This document shows positions 39,961 to 49,313 of a stretch of 64,000 bases of DNA, piece by piece. Origin of the DNA: an uncultured Opitutia bacterium (GTDB lineage Bacteria; Verrucomicrobiota; Verrucomicrobiia; Opitutales; Opitutaceae). Numbering within the stretch: position 1 is the first letter of the stretch; the number at the start of each line of letters is the position of its first letter. The position numbers and the translations under genes were made by a program. The notes under the pieces were generated by a model, which was not told where the DNA came from, searched no databases, and saw only the letters and a list, made by a program, of their open reading frames with translations. The stretch lies in contig CAIMAQ010000040.1 in assembly GCA_903839035.1 (NCBI GenBank), positions 62,001 through 126,000 on the forward strand, given 5' to 3'.

Positions 39961-40950
39961 TCACTTCCCGTACCCGCCGGGATGCGCCGCGTGCCACTTC
40001 CAGGCCGTGGCGACGATGGAATCGATGTCGGGGAACTTGGGCTTCCAGCCGAGCTCGCGCTGTGCCTTGGATGAATCGGCGTAAAGCGCGGCCGGGTCAC
40101 CCAGGCGACGCGGCGCCTCGACGACCTTGATTTTCCGGCCGGTGACTTTTTCCACCGCCCGGATGACTTCGCGATTCGAAGTCGGGCGGCCGGTACCGAG
40201 ATTGTAGAACAACGCGGCACCCGGCTTGGCCAGTTGCCCGAAGACGGCGATATGGGCGCGACTGAGATCGTCCACATGCACGTAATCACGCTGGCAGGTG
40301 CCGTCGGGGGTGGGGTAATCCGTGCCGAAAATCTCGATCTGCGCCCGGCGGCCTGTGGCGGCGTCGAAGGCGAGCGGAATCAGGTGCGTCTCGGGCGTAT
40401 GATCCTCCCCGATGCTCCCATCCTCGGCGGCGCCGGCGGCGTTGAAGTAGCGAAACGCGGCGAAGCTCAGGCCGTGGGCCACCGCGAGGGCCTTGAGGGC
40501 GTTTTCGACGTCGAGTTTCGTCTGGCCGTAGGGATTGATCGGCGCCTGGGGCATCGTCTCGACGATGGGCAGCGTCGTGGGCGTGCCATAGGTCGCGCAG
40601 GTCGAGGAGAACACGAATTTCTTCACGCCGGCCGCCAGCATCGCGCGCAACAGCTGCAGCGTGCCGACCTCATTGTTGAAGTAATATTTGAGCGGATCCG
40701 TCACCGACTCGCCCACGTAGCAGTAGGCGGCGAAATGCATCACCAGCTCGATCGCCTCGTCGCGGAGCAGCTTTCCGACCGCCGGTTCGTCCGCGAGATT
40801 GACCTGGTGCAGGGCCACGCCGGGCGCCACCGCGGCCCGGTGGCCGTAGACAAGGTTGTCCAGCACCACCGGACGATGCCCGGCGGCAATGAGCTGGCGG
40901 ACGCAATGGCTGCCGATGTACCCGGCGCCCCCGACAACAAGCACGTTCAT
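39961..40950 (-). CDS. galE: UDP-glucose 4-epimerase
   Basis: Interconverts UDP-galactose and UDP-glucose (Leloir pathway, envelope sugars). The 329-residue short-chain dehydrogenase-type protein starts MNVLVVGGAGYIGSHC (NAD-binding GxxGxxG). The catalytic residues are Ser/Thr in FSSTCATYG and Tyr-x-x-x-Lys in NPYGQTKLD. The substrate part contains YFNAAGAAEDGSIGEDH and GTCQRDYVHVDDL. It would serve galactose released by the beta-galactosidase at 29-32 kb, though it is transcribed alone. Confidence 0.96.
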   Translation of the reverse strand: MNVLVVGGAGYIGSHCVRQLIAAGHRPVVLDNLVYGHRAAVAPGVALHQVNLADEPAVGKLLRDEAIELVMHFAAYCYVGESVTDPLKYYFNNEVGTLQLLRAMLAAGVKKFVFSSTCATYGTPTTLPIVETMPQAPINPYGQTKLDVENALKALAVAHGLSFAAFRYFNAAGAAEDGSIGEDHTPETHLIPLAFDAATGRRAQIEIFGTDYPTPDGTCQRDYVHVDDLSRAHIAVFGQLAKPGAALFYNLGTGRPTSNREVIRAVEKVTGRKIKVVEAPRRLGDPAALYADSSKAQRELGWKPKFPDIDSIVATAWKWHAAHPGGYGK

Positions 40951-41009
40951 GCAGTGAGGCTTGTATTGCTTTCGGGCCGGGGTTGGCTAGCGATTTCCTT
41001 TCCCAACGA

Positions 41010-42248
41010 ATGAAGCCTTCCCGCATCGTCATCACCGGAGTCGGTTTGACTGCCCCCAACGGCAATTCCCTCGCGGAGTTCCGCGCGAACCTGCTCAACG
41101 GCGTCGCGGGCATCGAGCGCATGGAAATCCGGTACATGGGCTCGCAACTTGCCGGCGTATGCCACTACGACGCCCTCCGCCACCAGACCAAAAAGGAGGT
41201 CCGCGTCGGTACCCGCGCCGGCAGCATCAGCGTGTACTGCGCCCGTGAAGCCCTGGCCGACAGCAAGATCGACTGGGCGGCCCAGGCGAAGGACCGCGTG
41301 GGCATCTACATCGGCTGCACCGAGCACGGTAATGTCGAAACCGAGAACGAAATCTACAACATCTCGAAGTTTAACTACGACACGAAGTTCTGGTCGCATT
41401 ACCACAATCCCCGCACCGTCGCCAACAACCCGGCGGGCGAGGCCTCGCTCAATCTCGGCGTCACCGGGCCCGCCTACACCATTGGCGCCGCCTGCGCCGC
41501 CGGCAACCTGGGCCTGATCCACGCCGCGCAGATGCTGCGCCTTGGCGAAGTGGACCTGGCCATCTGCGGAGGCATCAGCGAAAGCATCCACACCTTCGGC
41601 ATATTCGCCGGTTTCAAAAGCCAGAACGCCCTCGCCACCCACGCCGACCCGGCCAAGGCCAGCCGTCCCTTCGACAAGGCCCGCAATGGCATCGTCGTTT
41701 CGGAGGGTGGCTGTTTGTACACGCTCGAACGACTCGAGGACGCCCAGGCGCGCGGAGCCAAAATCTACGCCGAAATCGCAGGGTATCATGTCAACTCCGA
41801 CGCCAGTGACTACGTGCTGCCCAATCCCGTGCGGCAGGCCGAGTGTGTGCGCGCGTCCATCCGCCGCGCCGGGCTCACCCCAGCGGATATTCACATCGTC
41901 AACACCCACGCCACCGCCACGCCCCTCGGCGATATCCAGGAGTGCGAAGCCATCCGTGCGGTATTCGGCGAGGGCTGCCCCGAAACCCACATCAACAACA
42001 CCAAGAGCTACATCGGCCACTGTATGGGTGCGGCCGGCGCGCTGGAGCTGGCCGGCAACCTGCCGGCCTTCGATGACCTGATCGTGCACCCGACGATCAA
42101 CGTAGACGACCTCGACCCTGCGTGCGCGCTGCCCGGGCTGGTCTTAAATCAGCCGCGGAAGGTTGCGAAAGTGGACACCATCCTCAATAACTCCTTCGGG
42201 ATGCTGGGGATAAATTCCACGTTGATTGTTAAACGCTTTGCCCCCTAA
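41010..42248 (+). CDS. Beta-ketoacyl-ACP synthase (FabF-like), first gene of lipid-like cluster
   Basis: Condensing enzyme that extends an ACP-bound acyl chain by two carbons. The ATG at 41010 gives 412 residues. The Cys-His-His active site is complete: Cys162 (GAACAAGN, where FabF usually has ACATS), His in NTHATATPLGD and His in NNTKSYIGHCMGAAGALE. The altered loop after Cys suggests a specialised synthase, not the housekeeping FabF. It is 21 bp upstream of a dedicated ACP and begins the 41-50 kb cluster. The malonyl-transacylase gene fabD of this window is 14 kb away. Product unknown. Confidence 0.85.
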   Translation: MKPSRIVITGVGLTAPNGNSLAEFRANLLNGVAGIERMEIRYMGSQLAGVCHYDALRHQTKKEVRVGTRAGSISVYCAREALADSKIDWAAQAKDRVGIYIGCTEHGNVETENEIYNISKFNYDTKFWSHYHNPRTVANNPAGEASLNLGVTGPAYTIGAACAAGNLGLIHAAQMLRLGEVDLAICGGISESIHTFGIFAGFKSQNALATHADPAKASRPFDKARNGIVVSEGGCLYTLERLEDAQARGAKIYAEIAGYHVNSDASDYVLPNPVRQAECVRASIRRAGLTPADIHIVNTHATATPLGDIQECEAIRAVFGEGCPETHINNTKSYIGHCMGAAGALELAGNLPAFDDLIVHPTINVDDLDPACALPGLVLNQPRKVAKVDTILNNSFGMLGINSTLIVKRFAP

Positions 42249-42269
42249 GTCCCACGCTTCCGCCCATAT

Positions 42270-42533
42270 ATGACCAAAGACGAATGCAAGAAGGTGGTGC
42301 TCGACATCATTGCCGACATCGCGCCCGACGAGGACCTGACCAACGTCAAGTCCGACGTGCGCCTGCGCGACCAACTCCAGCTCGATTCGATGGATTTCCT
42401 CGATATCGTGATGGAACTGCGCAAGCGCCACAGCATCGAGGTCCCGGAGGCGGACTACATCCAGCTCGCTTCGCTCGACAGCTGCGCGGAGTACCTGACG
42501 CCGAAGTTCAACGCGCTCAGCGCCAAGAGCTGA
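42270..42533 (+). CDS. Acyl carrier protein
   Basis: An 87-residue carrier protein with the phosphopantetheine site Ser40 in LQLDSMDFLD (D-S-M/L motif) and the usual four-helix, acidic character. It follows the ketosynthase by 21 bp. Such a private ACP next to a private KS points to a pathway kept apart from bulk fatty acid synthesis. A GTAG-headed hairpin with a T-rich tail follows 11 bp after the stop and probably ends most transcripts. Confidence 0.92.
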   Translation: MTKDECKKVVLDIIADIAPDEDLTNVKSDVRLRDQLQLDSMDFLDIVMELRKRHSIEVPEADYIQLASLDSCAEYLTPKFNALSAKS

Positions 42534-42544
42534 GCGGATAGAAT

Positions 42545-42632
42545 GTAGGGGCGCAGTCTTGCTGCGCCCTTTCTTTTTTGCCGGTATCGAATCCATGCTC
42601 AAGTTGAGGGCGCCGCAAGTCTGCGCCCCTAC
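42545..42632. repeat. Inverted pair of GTAG-headed REP-like hairpins; left one terminator-like
   Basis: Left: GTAG (42545-42548), stem GGGCGCAG (42549-42556), loop TCTTG, CTGCGCCC (42562-42569), then TTTCTTTTTT. Right, inverted: GGGCGCCGC...CTGCGCCCCTAC (42608-42632). Read in the same sense the two 30-bp copies differ at about three positions. The left hairpin plus T run could end KS-ACP transcription. Confidence 0.85.
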
Positions 42633-42650
42633 ATTCGACTACCAGGCCTC

Positions 42651-44084
42651 ATGACCAGCCGCTCCCACTACGATGTCGCCATCATCGGCGCCGGCATGTC
42701 CGGACTCGCCGCCGGCATCCGGCTGGCCCATTTCGGCAAGCGCGTCTGCATCTTCGAGCGGCACAACACCGTCGGCGGACTGAACAGCTTCTACAGCATC
42801 GGCGGGCGCAAATTCGACGTCGGCCTGCATGCGATGACCAATTTCGTCCGTCCCGGGGTCAAGGGCACGCCCCTGACCAAGCTCCTCCGCCAGCTGCGCA
42901 TCACCCGTGAGGAGTTTGCGCTCTGCGAGCAAAAGCAGACGCGCATCGCATTCGGCCCGCACGGCGAGACCTCGCTTCGGTTCACCAATGACTTTGCGGT
43001 GCTGGAGGGCGAGGTCGCGGAAAAGTTTCCTGCGCAAATCGACGGCTTCCGCCGGCTGACCGCCGCGGTGAGGGCCTACGATGATGTGTCACTCGACGCT
43101 CAGCCCGTCTCAGCGCGGACCCTTGTCCGCCAGCATATCACCGACCCGCTGCTGGAGCACATGCTGTTCTGCCCCTTGATGTATTACGGCAGTTCGTCCG
43201 AGCACGACATGGAGTTCGGCCAGTTCGTGATCATGTTCAAGGCGCTCTTCCTCGAAGGCTTCGCGCGGCCCTTCGACGGCGTGCGGGTCATTCTCCGCGT
43301 CCTGCTCGACAAGTACCGCACCGCCGGCGGCGAGCGCCGCATGAAGTGCGGCGTGAAGCATATCGTCGCCCGCGACGGCCGCGCCGCGGCCCTCCTGCTC
43401 GACAATGGAGACGAGATCACCGCCGACCATGTCATCTCATCCATCGGAGCGCCCGAAACCGCGCGCCTCGTGCAATCGGGTCACCGCCTGCAACCCGCCC
43501 CGGTGCCCGGGCGTCTGTCCTTTGTGGAAACAATCACGATCCTCGACCGGCAGCCGGCGGACCTCGGGTGGGGGAGTGACACCATCGTGTTTTTCAACGA
43601 CTCGGCGAAATTCGACTACGCGTGCCCGGAGGCCCAGGTGGACCCGCGCAGCGGCGTGATCTGCATCCCCAATAATTTCGACTACGGACCCGACCAGCAG
43701 CTCGCCGAGGGCATCTTCCGCTGCACCTGCCTCGCCAACTACGATCGCTGGGCCCATCTTCCCGAGGAAATCTACCGCGCCGACAAGTTGCGCTGGTACG
43801 CCACCCTACAGAAAAGCGCCCAGCGTTTCCTGCCGAAGCTACCGGCGCCCGAAGCGCTGACCCGCGCCACCGTGAGCACCGACATGTTCACTCCCCGCAC
43901 CATCACCAAGTTCACCGGCCACCTCGGCGGCGCCATCTACGGGGCGGCGGAAAAGAACCGGCAGGGCCGCACCGATCTCGCCAATCTCTACCTGTGCGGC
44001 ACGGACCAGGGTTTTCTCGGTATCGTCGGGGCCATGCTCAGCGGCATCTCCATGGCCAATTACCACATCCTCGCGAAAGCTTAG
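42651..44084 (+). CDS. FAD-dependent oxidoreductase (phytoene desaturase/retinol saturase-like)
   Basis: A 477-residue flavoprotein of the CrtI/carotenoid oxidoreductase superfamily, whose members desaturate, isomerise or saturate polyenes. The FAD-binding motif DVAIIGAGMSGLAAGIRLAHFG is at about 8-29 with the following ERHNTVGGLNS (x-GG-x). The C-terminal FAD contact is LYLCGTDQGFLGIVGAMLSG. No signal peptide. Its neighbours (KS, ACP, a second CrtI-like enzyme, dehydratase, enoyl reductase) make an acyl chain a more likely substrate than a carotenoid; no phytoene synthase is present. Confidence 0.8.
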   Translation: MTSRSHYDVAIIGAGMSGLAAGIRLAHFGKRVCIFERHNTVGGLNSFYSIGGRKFDVGLHAMTNFVRPGVKGTPLTKLLRQLRITREEFALCEQKQTRIAFGPHGETSLRFTNDFAVLEGEVAEKFPAQIDGFRRLTAAVRAYDDVSLDAQPVSARTLVRQHITDPLLEHMLFCPLMYYGSSSEHDMEFGQFVIMFKALFLEGFARPFDGVRVILRVLLDKYRTAGGERRMKCGVKHIVARDGRAAALLLDNGDEITADHVISSIGAPETARLVQSGHRLQPAPVPGRLSFVETITILDRQPADLGWGSDTIVFFNDSAKFDYACPEAQVDPRSGVICIPNNFDYGPDQQLAEGIFRCTCLANYDRWAHLPEEIYRADKLRWYATLQKSAQRFLPKLPAPEALTRATVSTDMFTPRTITKFTGHLGGAIYGAAEKNRQGRTDLANLYLCGTDQGFLGIVGAMLSGISMANYHILAKA

Positions 44085-44152
44085 CTTTTACCGGCACAAA
44101 GAGTTACCCCTTTTGTCTCAGTTCACCCAGTGCAGGAGCACTTCCTGCCCCC

Positions 44153-45460
44153 ATGAAACTCTCCACTGTTCCCGTCCTGAGCTTACTCCTTGGCCTCACA
44201 CTGCTCGTCGCCAGCACCGCTCGCGCCGAGGAAATTGACGTCAACGCGCCACTGAACCCGCAGCAGGTCGACCAGCTGCTCGGTCCCATCGCGCTTTATC
44301 CCGATGCGCTGGTTGCGATCATCCTGCCAGCCGCGGCCAGTCCCGCCGACATCGTGCTGGCCCAGCGCTATCTAAGCACCGGCGGTGACCCGGACACGAT
44401 CGACGACCAGCCGTGGAACGAGAGTGTCCGGGCCCTCGCGCGCTACCCGATGTTGATCAAGTGGATGGACGAAAACCTGACCTGGACGCAGCAACTCGGC
44501 GCCACGTTCCTCTACCAACCCGATGAGGTGATGAACTCCGTGCAGCGCCTGCGCGTTCGCGCGAAGGCCAACGGCACCCTCACGAGCACGCCGCAGCAGA
44601 AGCTCCTGCTGGATGGCGACGACATCCAGATCGTGCCGGCCCAGCCGGACGTCATCTACGTGCCGTATTACGACCCAAATCTGGTCTACGGCCAGGCCAG
44701 CTATTACGGCGGCCCGCCCTATGTGACGTTTGGGCTGGGCCTGCCGGTCGGCTTCTGGCTGAGCTACGATTTCAACTGGCGCACCCGCGTCATCATCGTC
44801 GGTGACCGCCATCACAACTGGTCCGAGCACCGTGATTGGGACCGCCGCCCGGGCCCCGGCGGGAGACCGAATTATGGTAATAACTGGCGCCCGTGGACTC
44901 CTCCAACCACGCGTCCGCCTTTCACGCGCCCTGACAATCATCGCTCCAATCCGGATATTATCCGCCCCCGGCCTTTCCCCAGTTCACCGTCGTATCCGTC
45001 GCGCGACGTGCACCCGGAACGCCCTCGGACGGACAATAGTTTCAGGGACAACGATCACAGCCGTCAGCCGGTGCCGACAAGTAATCCCAACTGGAACCAA
45101 GACAATCGCGACCATCGCGCGCCCCCGGCCCCCGGCCCACGGCCCGAGACTAATGCCTCGGTCAACAATCCCCGGCCTTCCGATTCGTCCAACCAACCGA
45201 CGCCGCGCCCCGCCAACAACCCCAACTGGAATCAGAACAACCGCGACCGTACGCCCGCCACGCCGCCACCCGCTCCCCGGCCTGAGACCAACGCCCCGCG
45301 CCCGACCGGCCAGTTCACCCATCAGCCGCCGCCCGCTCCGAACCATCAGCCGGCCGCCCGGCCGCCCGAGGTCCGTCAGGTTAATCCTCCTCCGCCGCCG
45401 CGTCCCACGCCGCAGCCGAAGGATAATCCCCGCGACCAGCTGCCGGAGCCTCAGCGCTGA
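44153..45460 (+). CDS. DUF3300 secreted protein with Pro/Asn-rich tail
   Basis: A 435-residue exported protein. The ATG at 44153 starts a clear signal peptide ([25 protein letters not shown]). A DUF3300 domain (about 30-200) includes [20 protein letters not shown] and [15 protein letters not shown]. The rest (about 240-435) is a low-complexity tail rich in Pro, Asn, Arg and Asp with duplicated segments, for example NPNWNQ followed by a PRPETNA run, each twice. Function unknown. It interrupts the lipid-like cluster without clear link to it; spacing is 68 bp before and 92 bp after. Confidence 0.82.
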   Translation: MKLSTVPVLSLLLGLTLLVASTARAEEIDVNAPLNPQQVDQLLGPIALYPDALVAIILPAAASPADIVLAQRYLSTGGDPDTIDDQPWNESVRALARYPMLIKWMDENLTWTQQLGATFLYQPDEVMNSVQRLRVRAKANGTLTSTPQQKLLLDGDDIQIVPAQPDVIYVPYYDPNLVYGQASYYGGPPYVTFGLGLPVGFWLSYDFNWRTRVIIVGDRHHNWSEHRDWDRRPGPGGRPNYGNNWRPWTPPTTRPPFTRPDNHRSNPDIIRPRPFPSSPSYPSRDVHPERPRTDNSFRDNDHSRQPVPTSNPNWNQDNRDHRAPPAPGPRPETNASVNNPRPSDSSNQPTPRPANNPNWNQNNRDRTPATPPPAPRPETNAPRPTGQFTHQPPPAPNHQPAARPPEVRQVNPPPPPRPTPQPKDNPRDQLPEPQR

Positions 45461-45552
45461 GGGGCCGCCAGGCCTGGTTTCGGGATGAATCCGAGGGCAG
45501 GGGCACAAACCCCTTGCCCTCGCTCCGGCAGCGCGTTCACTCATCGGTTTCC

Positions 45553-47010
45553 ATGGCTTACGACTGGCTCAAAGGGGTGGCCGACGAGTATGACGTGATC
45601 GTCATCGGCAGCGGTCTGGGCGGCTTGACCGGCGCAAATGTGCTGGCGAAAGCCGGGCACAAGGTGCTGCTCCTTGAGCACCACTACCAGTTTGGCGGTC
45701 TCGCCACCTGGTTCACCCGCAAGGGCGGACACATCTTCGACATTTCCCTGCACGGCTTCCCCGTCGGGATGATCAAGTCGTGCCGCAAGTACTGGACCAA
45801 GGAGATCTCCGACGCGATCGCGCAGCTGAAGGACATCCGCTTCGTCAACCCGCAGATGGACGTCTGGACGACCTTCACCCGCGAGGATTACACCCGCGTC
45901 CTGGTGGAGCAGTTCCACCTCGAGCCCGCCCACGTCGAGAAGTTCTACGACTACCTGCGGGGGATGAACTACTACGACAACAACCCCGAGACCACGGGCC
46001 AGATGCTCGAGCGCTTCTTCCCGGGCCGCGATGATGTGAAACGCCTGCTGATGGAGCCGATCGCCTACGCCAACGGCTCCACGCTCAACGATCCCGCCAT
46101 CACCTACGGCATCGTGTTTTCCAACTTCATGGGATCGGGCGTCTACACCTTCCGTGGTGGCTCGGACGTGCTCATCGAAAAGATGATCGCCGAGCTGAAG
46201 CACAACGGTGTCGAGGTGCGGAAAAAGGTGCTCGTGGACAAGATCCTGGTCGAGGAGATCGATGGCCGGAAGGTCGCCTGCGGCATCGTCGCCAGCAGCG
46301 GCCGCGTCATTCGCGCCAAGGCTGTCCTTTCCAACGCGAGTATCAAGAACACCATCTTCCGCCTCGCGGGCGAAGCGAGTTTCCCGGCGGACTATGTCGC
46401 CGACGCCCAGGCCGTGCGCATCAACTCGAGCTCCTGCCAGGTCTACCTCGGCATCCGCAAGGGCGAGACGATCCCACACATCGGCGATCTCGTCTTCACC
46501 TCGGGCAACCCGAAGTTCAGCAGCGAGGAACTGACCGATTTTCACACCACGAGCCGCACGTTTTCGATGTATTACCCCGACACGCGGCCCGGCTCCGACC
46601 GCTACACCGTGGTCGTCTCGCTCAACGGCCGTTACGGCGACTGGCAAAAGCTGGGCGACGAGGAATACGAGCGGGAGAAAAACCGGCTCATCGAGGAGGC
46701 CATTGTCACGCTGGAGAAGTTCATTCCCGGCGTCCGGGGAAAGATCGACTGGAAGGAAGCCGCCACGCCGCGGACGATTGAGCGCTACACGACGCACGTG
46801 GGCGGCACGGCCTTTGGCACCAAGTTTGAGGGCCTGAAGGTCTCGATGGACCTGCCCGAAAAACTCCCCGGCCTGTACCACGCCGGCTCGGTGGGCATCA
46901 TCATGTCGGGCTGGCTCGGCACCATCAATTATGGTGTGATCGTCGCGAACAAGATCGACCAGGCCCTCTTCCGCCATCGCCAGCCTGCCACCACCGCCGC
47001 CAAACCATGA
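45553..47010 (+). CDS. Second FAD-dependent oxidoreductase (phytoene desaturase-like)
   Basis: A 485-residue relative of the enzyme at 42651-44084. The ATG at 45553 ([21 protein letters not shown]) gives the FAD motif [21 protein letters not shown] at about 15-35 and [11 protein letters not shown]. The C-terminal motif is [20 protein letters not shown]. It overlaps the dehydratase gene by 4 bp (ATGA), so it is translated in step with dehydratase, reductase and OleA-like genes. Whether it removes or adds hydrogen, or acts as isomerase, cannot be told. Confidence 0.8.
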   Translation: MAYDWLKGVADEYDVIVIGSGLGGLTGANVLAKAGHKVLLLEHHYQFGGLATWFTRKGGHIFDISLHGFPVGMIKSCRKYWTKEISDAIAQLKDIRFVNPQMDVWTTFTREDYTRVLVEQFHLEPAHVEKFYDYLRGMNYYDNNPETTGQMLERFFPGRDDVKRLLMEPIAYANGSTLNDPAITYGIVFSNFMGSGVYTFRGGSDVLIEKMIAELKHNGVEVRKKVLVDKILVEEIDGRKVACGIVASSGRVIRAKAVLSNASIKNTIFRLAGEASFPADYVADAQAVRINSSSCQVYLGIRKGETIPHIGDLVFTSGNPKFSSEELTDFHTTSRTFSMYYPDTRPGSDRYTVVVSLNGRYGDWQKLGDEEYEREKNRLIEEAIVTLEKFIPGVRGKIDWKEAATPRTIERYTTHVGGTAFGTKFEGLKVSMDLPEKLPGLYHAGSVGIIMSGWLGTINYGVIVANKIDQALFRHRQPATTAAKP

Positions 47011-47462
47011 GCGCCAGCCCCGACGTCCTCGCCCTGATTCCACACCGGCCGCCGTTCTTGTTCGTGGACGAGATCGTCTCCGAGAGTGCGGACGGCCTGG
47101 TGGCCAAGCGGACCCTGCGTGCCGACGAGGACTTTTACTCGGGGCATTATCCCGGCGCGCCGATCACCCCGGGCGTGCTGCTGTGCGAGGCGGTGTTCCA
47201 GACCGGCGCGCTCTACATGGCGCGCAGCATGGCCGGGCAGGGTGGGCCGGCCGGCGGCGTGCCGCTGCTCGCGAAGATCAACGACGTGCGCTTCCGTAAT
47301 CCGGTCTATCCCGGCGAGACCATTGTGATCGAGGTGAAGAAAAAGGAAACCCTGGGCGGTTTCACGATGATGAGCGGCAGCATCAAAAGCGGTGACAAGC
47401 GCGTGCTCTCCGTGGATTTTTCCGTGGCGTGGAAGGTTCCCGCCGCCACCCCTGTGTCATGA
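47007..47462 (+). CDS. FabZ-like 3-hydroxyacyl-ACP dehydratase
   Basis: Hot-dog-fold dehydratase (151 residues). The opening [14 protein letters not shown] and the catalytic [17 protein letters not shown] with His47 and Glu61 are the FabZ signature. It removes water from a 3-hydroxyacyl-ACP. It lies between the second FAD oxidoreductase and the enoyl reductase with start-stop overlaps on both sides (ATGA), hence a tightly coupled operon. Confidence 0.9.
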   Translation: MSASPDVLALIPHRPPFLFVDEIVSESADGLVAKRTLRADEDFYSGHYPGAPITPGVLLCEAVFQTGALYMARSMAGQGGPAGGVPLLAKINDVRFRNPVYPGETIVIEVKKKETLGGFTMMSGSIKSGDKRVLSVDFSVAWKVPAATPVS

Positions 47463-48271
47463 CCAATTTCCTCCAGCTCTCCGGCAAGACCGTCCTCGTC
47501 TTCGGCGTGGCCAACCGCAAGAGCGTGGCCTGGTTCACGGCCCAGTCGCTCGAGGAAGCCGGCGCCAGGGTGCTTTACAGCGTGCGCTCCGAGGCTCGCA
47601 AAAAGTCCCTCGAGACGCAGCTCGCCGGCAAGCCGGTCTTCATCTGCGACGTCGAGCAGGAGGGCGCGCCCGCCCGGCTCGCCGCCGAGATCGCCGCCGC
47701 CGACCACCCGGTGCTGCATGGCGTGGTGCATTCCATCGCGTTCGCCAACTACAGCGAGGGCTTCAAGCCGTTCCATGAGACCAAGCGCGCGGATTTTCTG
47801 CAGGCCATGGCCGTGTCGGCATTCTCGCTCGTGGAGGTCGCCCGCGCCCTCAAGCCGCTGCTCGCGAAGAACGCCTCCGTCGTGACCATCGGCATCTCCT
47901 CGCTGCTCGTGACGCCGGACAACTACGGTTACATGGGCCCGATCAAGGCCGCCCTCGAGTCCGGCGTGCGCTTTCTCGCCAAGTCCTTCAGCGCCGACAC
48001 CGCCGTACGCTTCAACGCCGTTGGTGCCGGGCCGCTCAAGACCAGCGCGTCGGCCGGCATCCCAGGCTATGTCGAAAGCTACCTCTACGCCGCCAAGCTC
48101 ACGTTCCGCAAACGGAACCTCGAGACCCAGGAAGTCGCCAACACCGTGCTGTTCCTGCTGAGCGAGCGCAGTAGCGGGGTGAATGGCACGACGCTTGTCG
48201 TGGACGCGGGGCTCGGCTCGAATTACTTCGACCAGGAAATCATCCGGCTCGCCATGCGGCCCGAGAAGTAA
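47459..48271 (+). CDS. FabI-like enoyl-ACP reductase (SDR)
   Basis: A 270-residue short-chain dehydrogenase of the FabI branch. The cofactor loop is VFGVANRKSVAW (FabI-like GVAN-x-x-S-I/V-A-W), then GVVHSIAFAN, catalytic Tyr156 and Lys163 in NYGYMGPIKAALE, and VRFNAVGAGPLKTSAS. The spacing and numbers agree with E. coli FabI. Position 146, Tyr there, is Ile here (IGISSLL), so the active site is altered. It may reduce an unusual enoyl chain. No 3-ketoacyl reductase (FabG) is in the cluster. The ATG overlaps the dehydratase stop. Confidence 0.85.
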   Translation: MTNFLQLSGKTVLVFGVANRKSVAWFTAQSLEEAGARVLYSVRSEARKKSLETQLAGKPVFICDVEQEGAPARLAAEIAAADHPVLHGVVHSIAFANYSEGFKPFHETKRADFLQAMAVSAFSLVEVARALKPLLAKNASVVTIGISSLLVTPDNYGYMGPIKAALESGVRFLAKSFSADTAVRFNAVGAGPLKTSASAGIPGYVESYLYAAKLTFRKRNLETQEVANTVLFLLSERSSGVNGTTLVVDAGLGSNYFDQEIIRLAMRPEK

Positions 48272-48278
48272 GGCGCGC

Positions 48279-49313
48279 ATGAGGTTCGCTCACGTCTGCA
48301 TCGAGTCCCTCGCGGTCGCACTCCCGGGAGAAATCTGGACCTCCGCCGAGATCGAGGAACGCCTGCGCCCACTGTACGAACGCCTCAAGCTGCCCGCGGG
48401 CCGCCTCGAGCTGATGACCGGCATCCGCGAGCGCCGGATGTGGCCCGCCGGGACGCGTCCGTCCGACGCCAGCGCCGCCGCCGGCAAGGCCGTGCTGGCA
48501 AAGTCGCAGCTCTCCGCCGCGCAGGTTGAACTTTTCATCCACTCCGCCGTCAGCCGCGACATGCTCGAGCCCGCCACCGCGTCGTTCGCCCACCGCAAGA
48601 TCGGCCTGCCGGGGACCGCGCAGATCTTCGACGTCTCCAACGCCTGTCTCGGTTTCCTTAACTCGCTCACCGTGGCCGCCGGCTTGATCGAGTCGGGCCA
48701 GATCAAGTGCGCCCTCGTCGTCGCCGGTGAGAACGGCCGGCCGCTCGTGGAACAGACACTTTCAACCTTGCTCGACCGACCGCTGAACCGGAATGAGATC
48801 AAACCCTATTTTGCCAATCTGACCATCGGGTCGGGCGCGGTCGCTGCCGTGGTCTGCCATTCCTCGCTCGTCGCGGGCCGCGCCCACCGGCTGCTCGGCG
48901 GCTGCGCCCGCGCCGCCACGCAGCACAGCGACCTTTGCCAGGGTGACACCCACGGTGCCGACGCGCTCGCGATGCAGACCGACTCGGAGCAACTGCTCAT
49001 CGCCGGGGTCGCGCTCGCGCAGGAAACGTGGCGCGAGTTTACCAGCGCGGCCGGTTGGGCGGGGGAGTCCTTCAACCGCTTTATCTGCCATCAGGTCGGC
49101 AGCACCCACCGCCGCCTGCTGTACGAAAAGCTCGGCCTTGATCTGGCGAAGGATTTTTCGACGTTCGAAACCCTCGGTAACACCGGCTCGGTCGCGCTAC
49201 CCGCGACCCTCGCCGCCGCCCTCGACGCCGGCGCCATCCGCGAGGGTCAGCGGGTGGGACTGCTCGGCATCGGAAGTGGACTCAATTGTCTGATGCTCGC
49301 CCTCGAATGGTAA
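48279..49313 (+). CDS. OleA-like / FabH-like ketoacyl synthase III
   Basis: Thiolase-fold condensing enzyme (344 residues). The nucleophile is Cys123 in IFDVSNACLGFLNSL, the wording typical of OleA (head-to-head condensation of two acyl chains), not of housekeeping FabH. GIRERRMWPAGTRPSD, also OleA-like, lies near residue 50. His in FICHQVGSTH and Asn in LGNTGSVALPATL complete the triad. It begins 7 bp after the enoyl reductase and overlaps the hydrolase gene by 7 bp. FabH-type initiation is the alternative. Confidence 0.82.
   Translation: MRFAHVCIESLAVALPGEIWTSAEIEERLRPLYERLKLPAGRLELMTGIRERRMWPAGTRPSDASAAAGKAVLAKSQLSAAQVELFIHSAVSRDMLEPATASFAHRKIGLPGTAQIFDVSNACLGFLNSLTVAAGLIESGQIKCALVVAGENGRPLVEQTLSTLLDRPLNRNEIKPYFANLTIGSGAVAAVVCHSSLVAGRAHRLLGGCARAATQHSDLCQGDTHGADALAMQTDSEQLLIAGVALAQETWREFTSAAGWAGESFNRFICHQVGSTHRRLLYEKLGLDLAKDFSTFETLGNTGSVALPATLAAALDAGAIREGQRVGLLGIGSGLNCLMLALEW

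Noticed and set aside
42651-47010. Carotenoid biosynthesis locus based on two phytoene-desaturase-like enzymes
   Set aside because: No phytoene synthase, GGPP synthase or cyclase is near; the neighbours are acyl-carrier enzymes.
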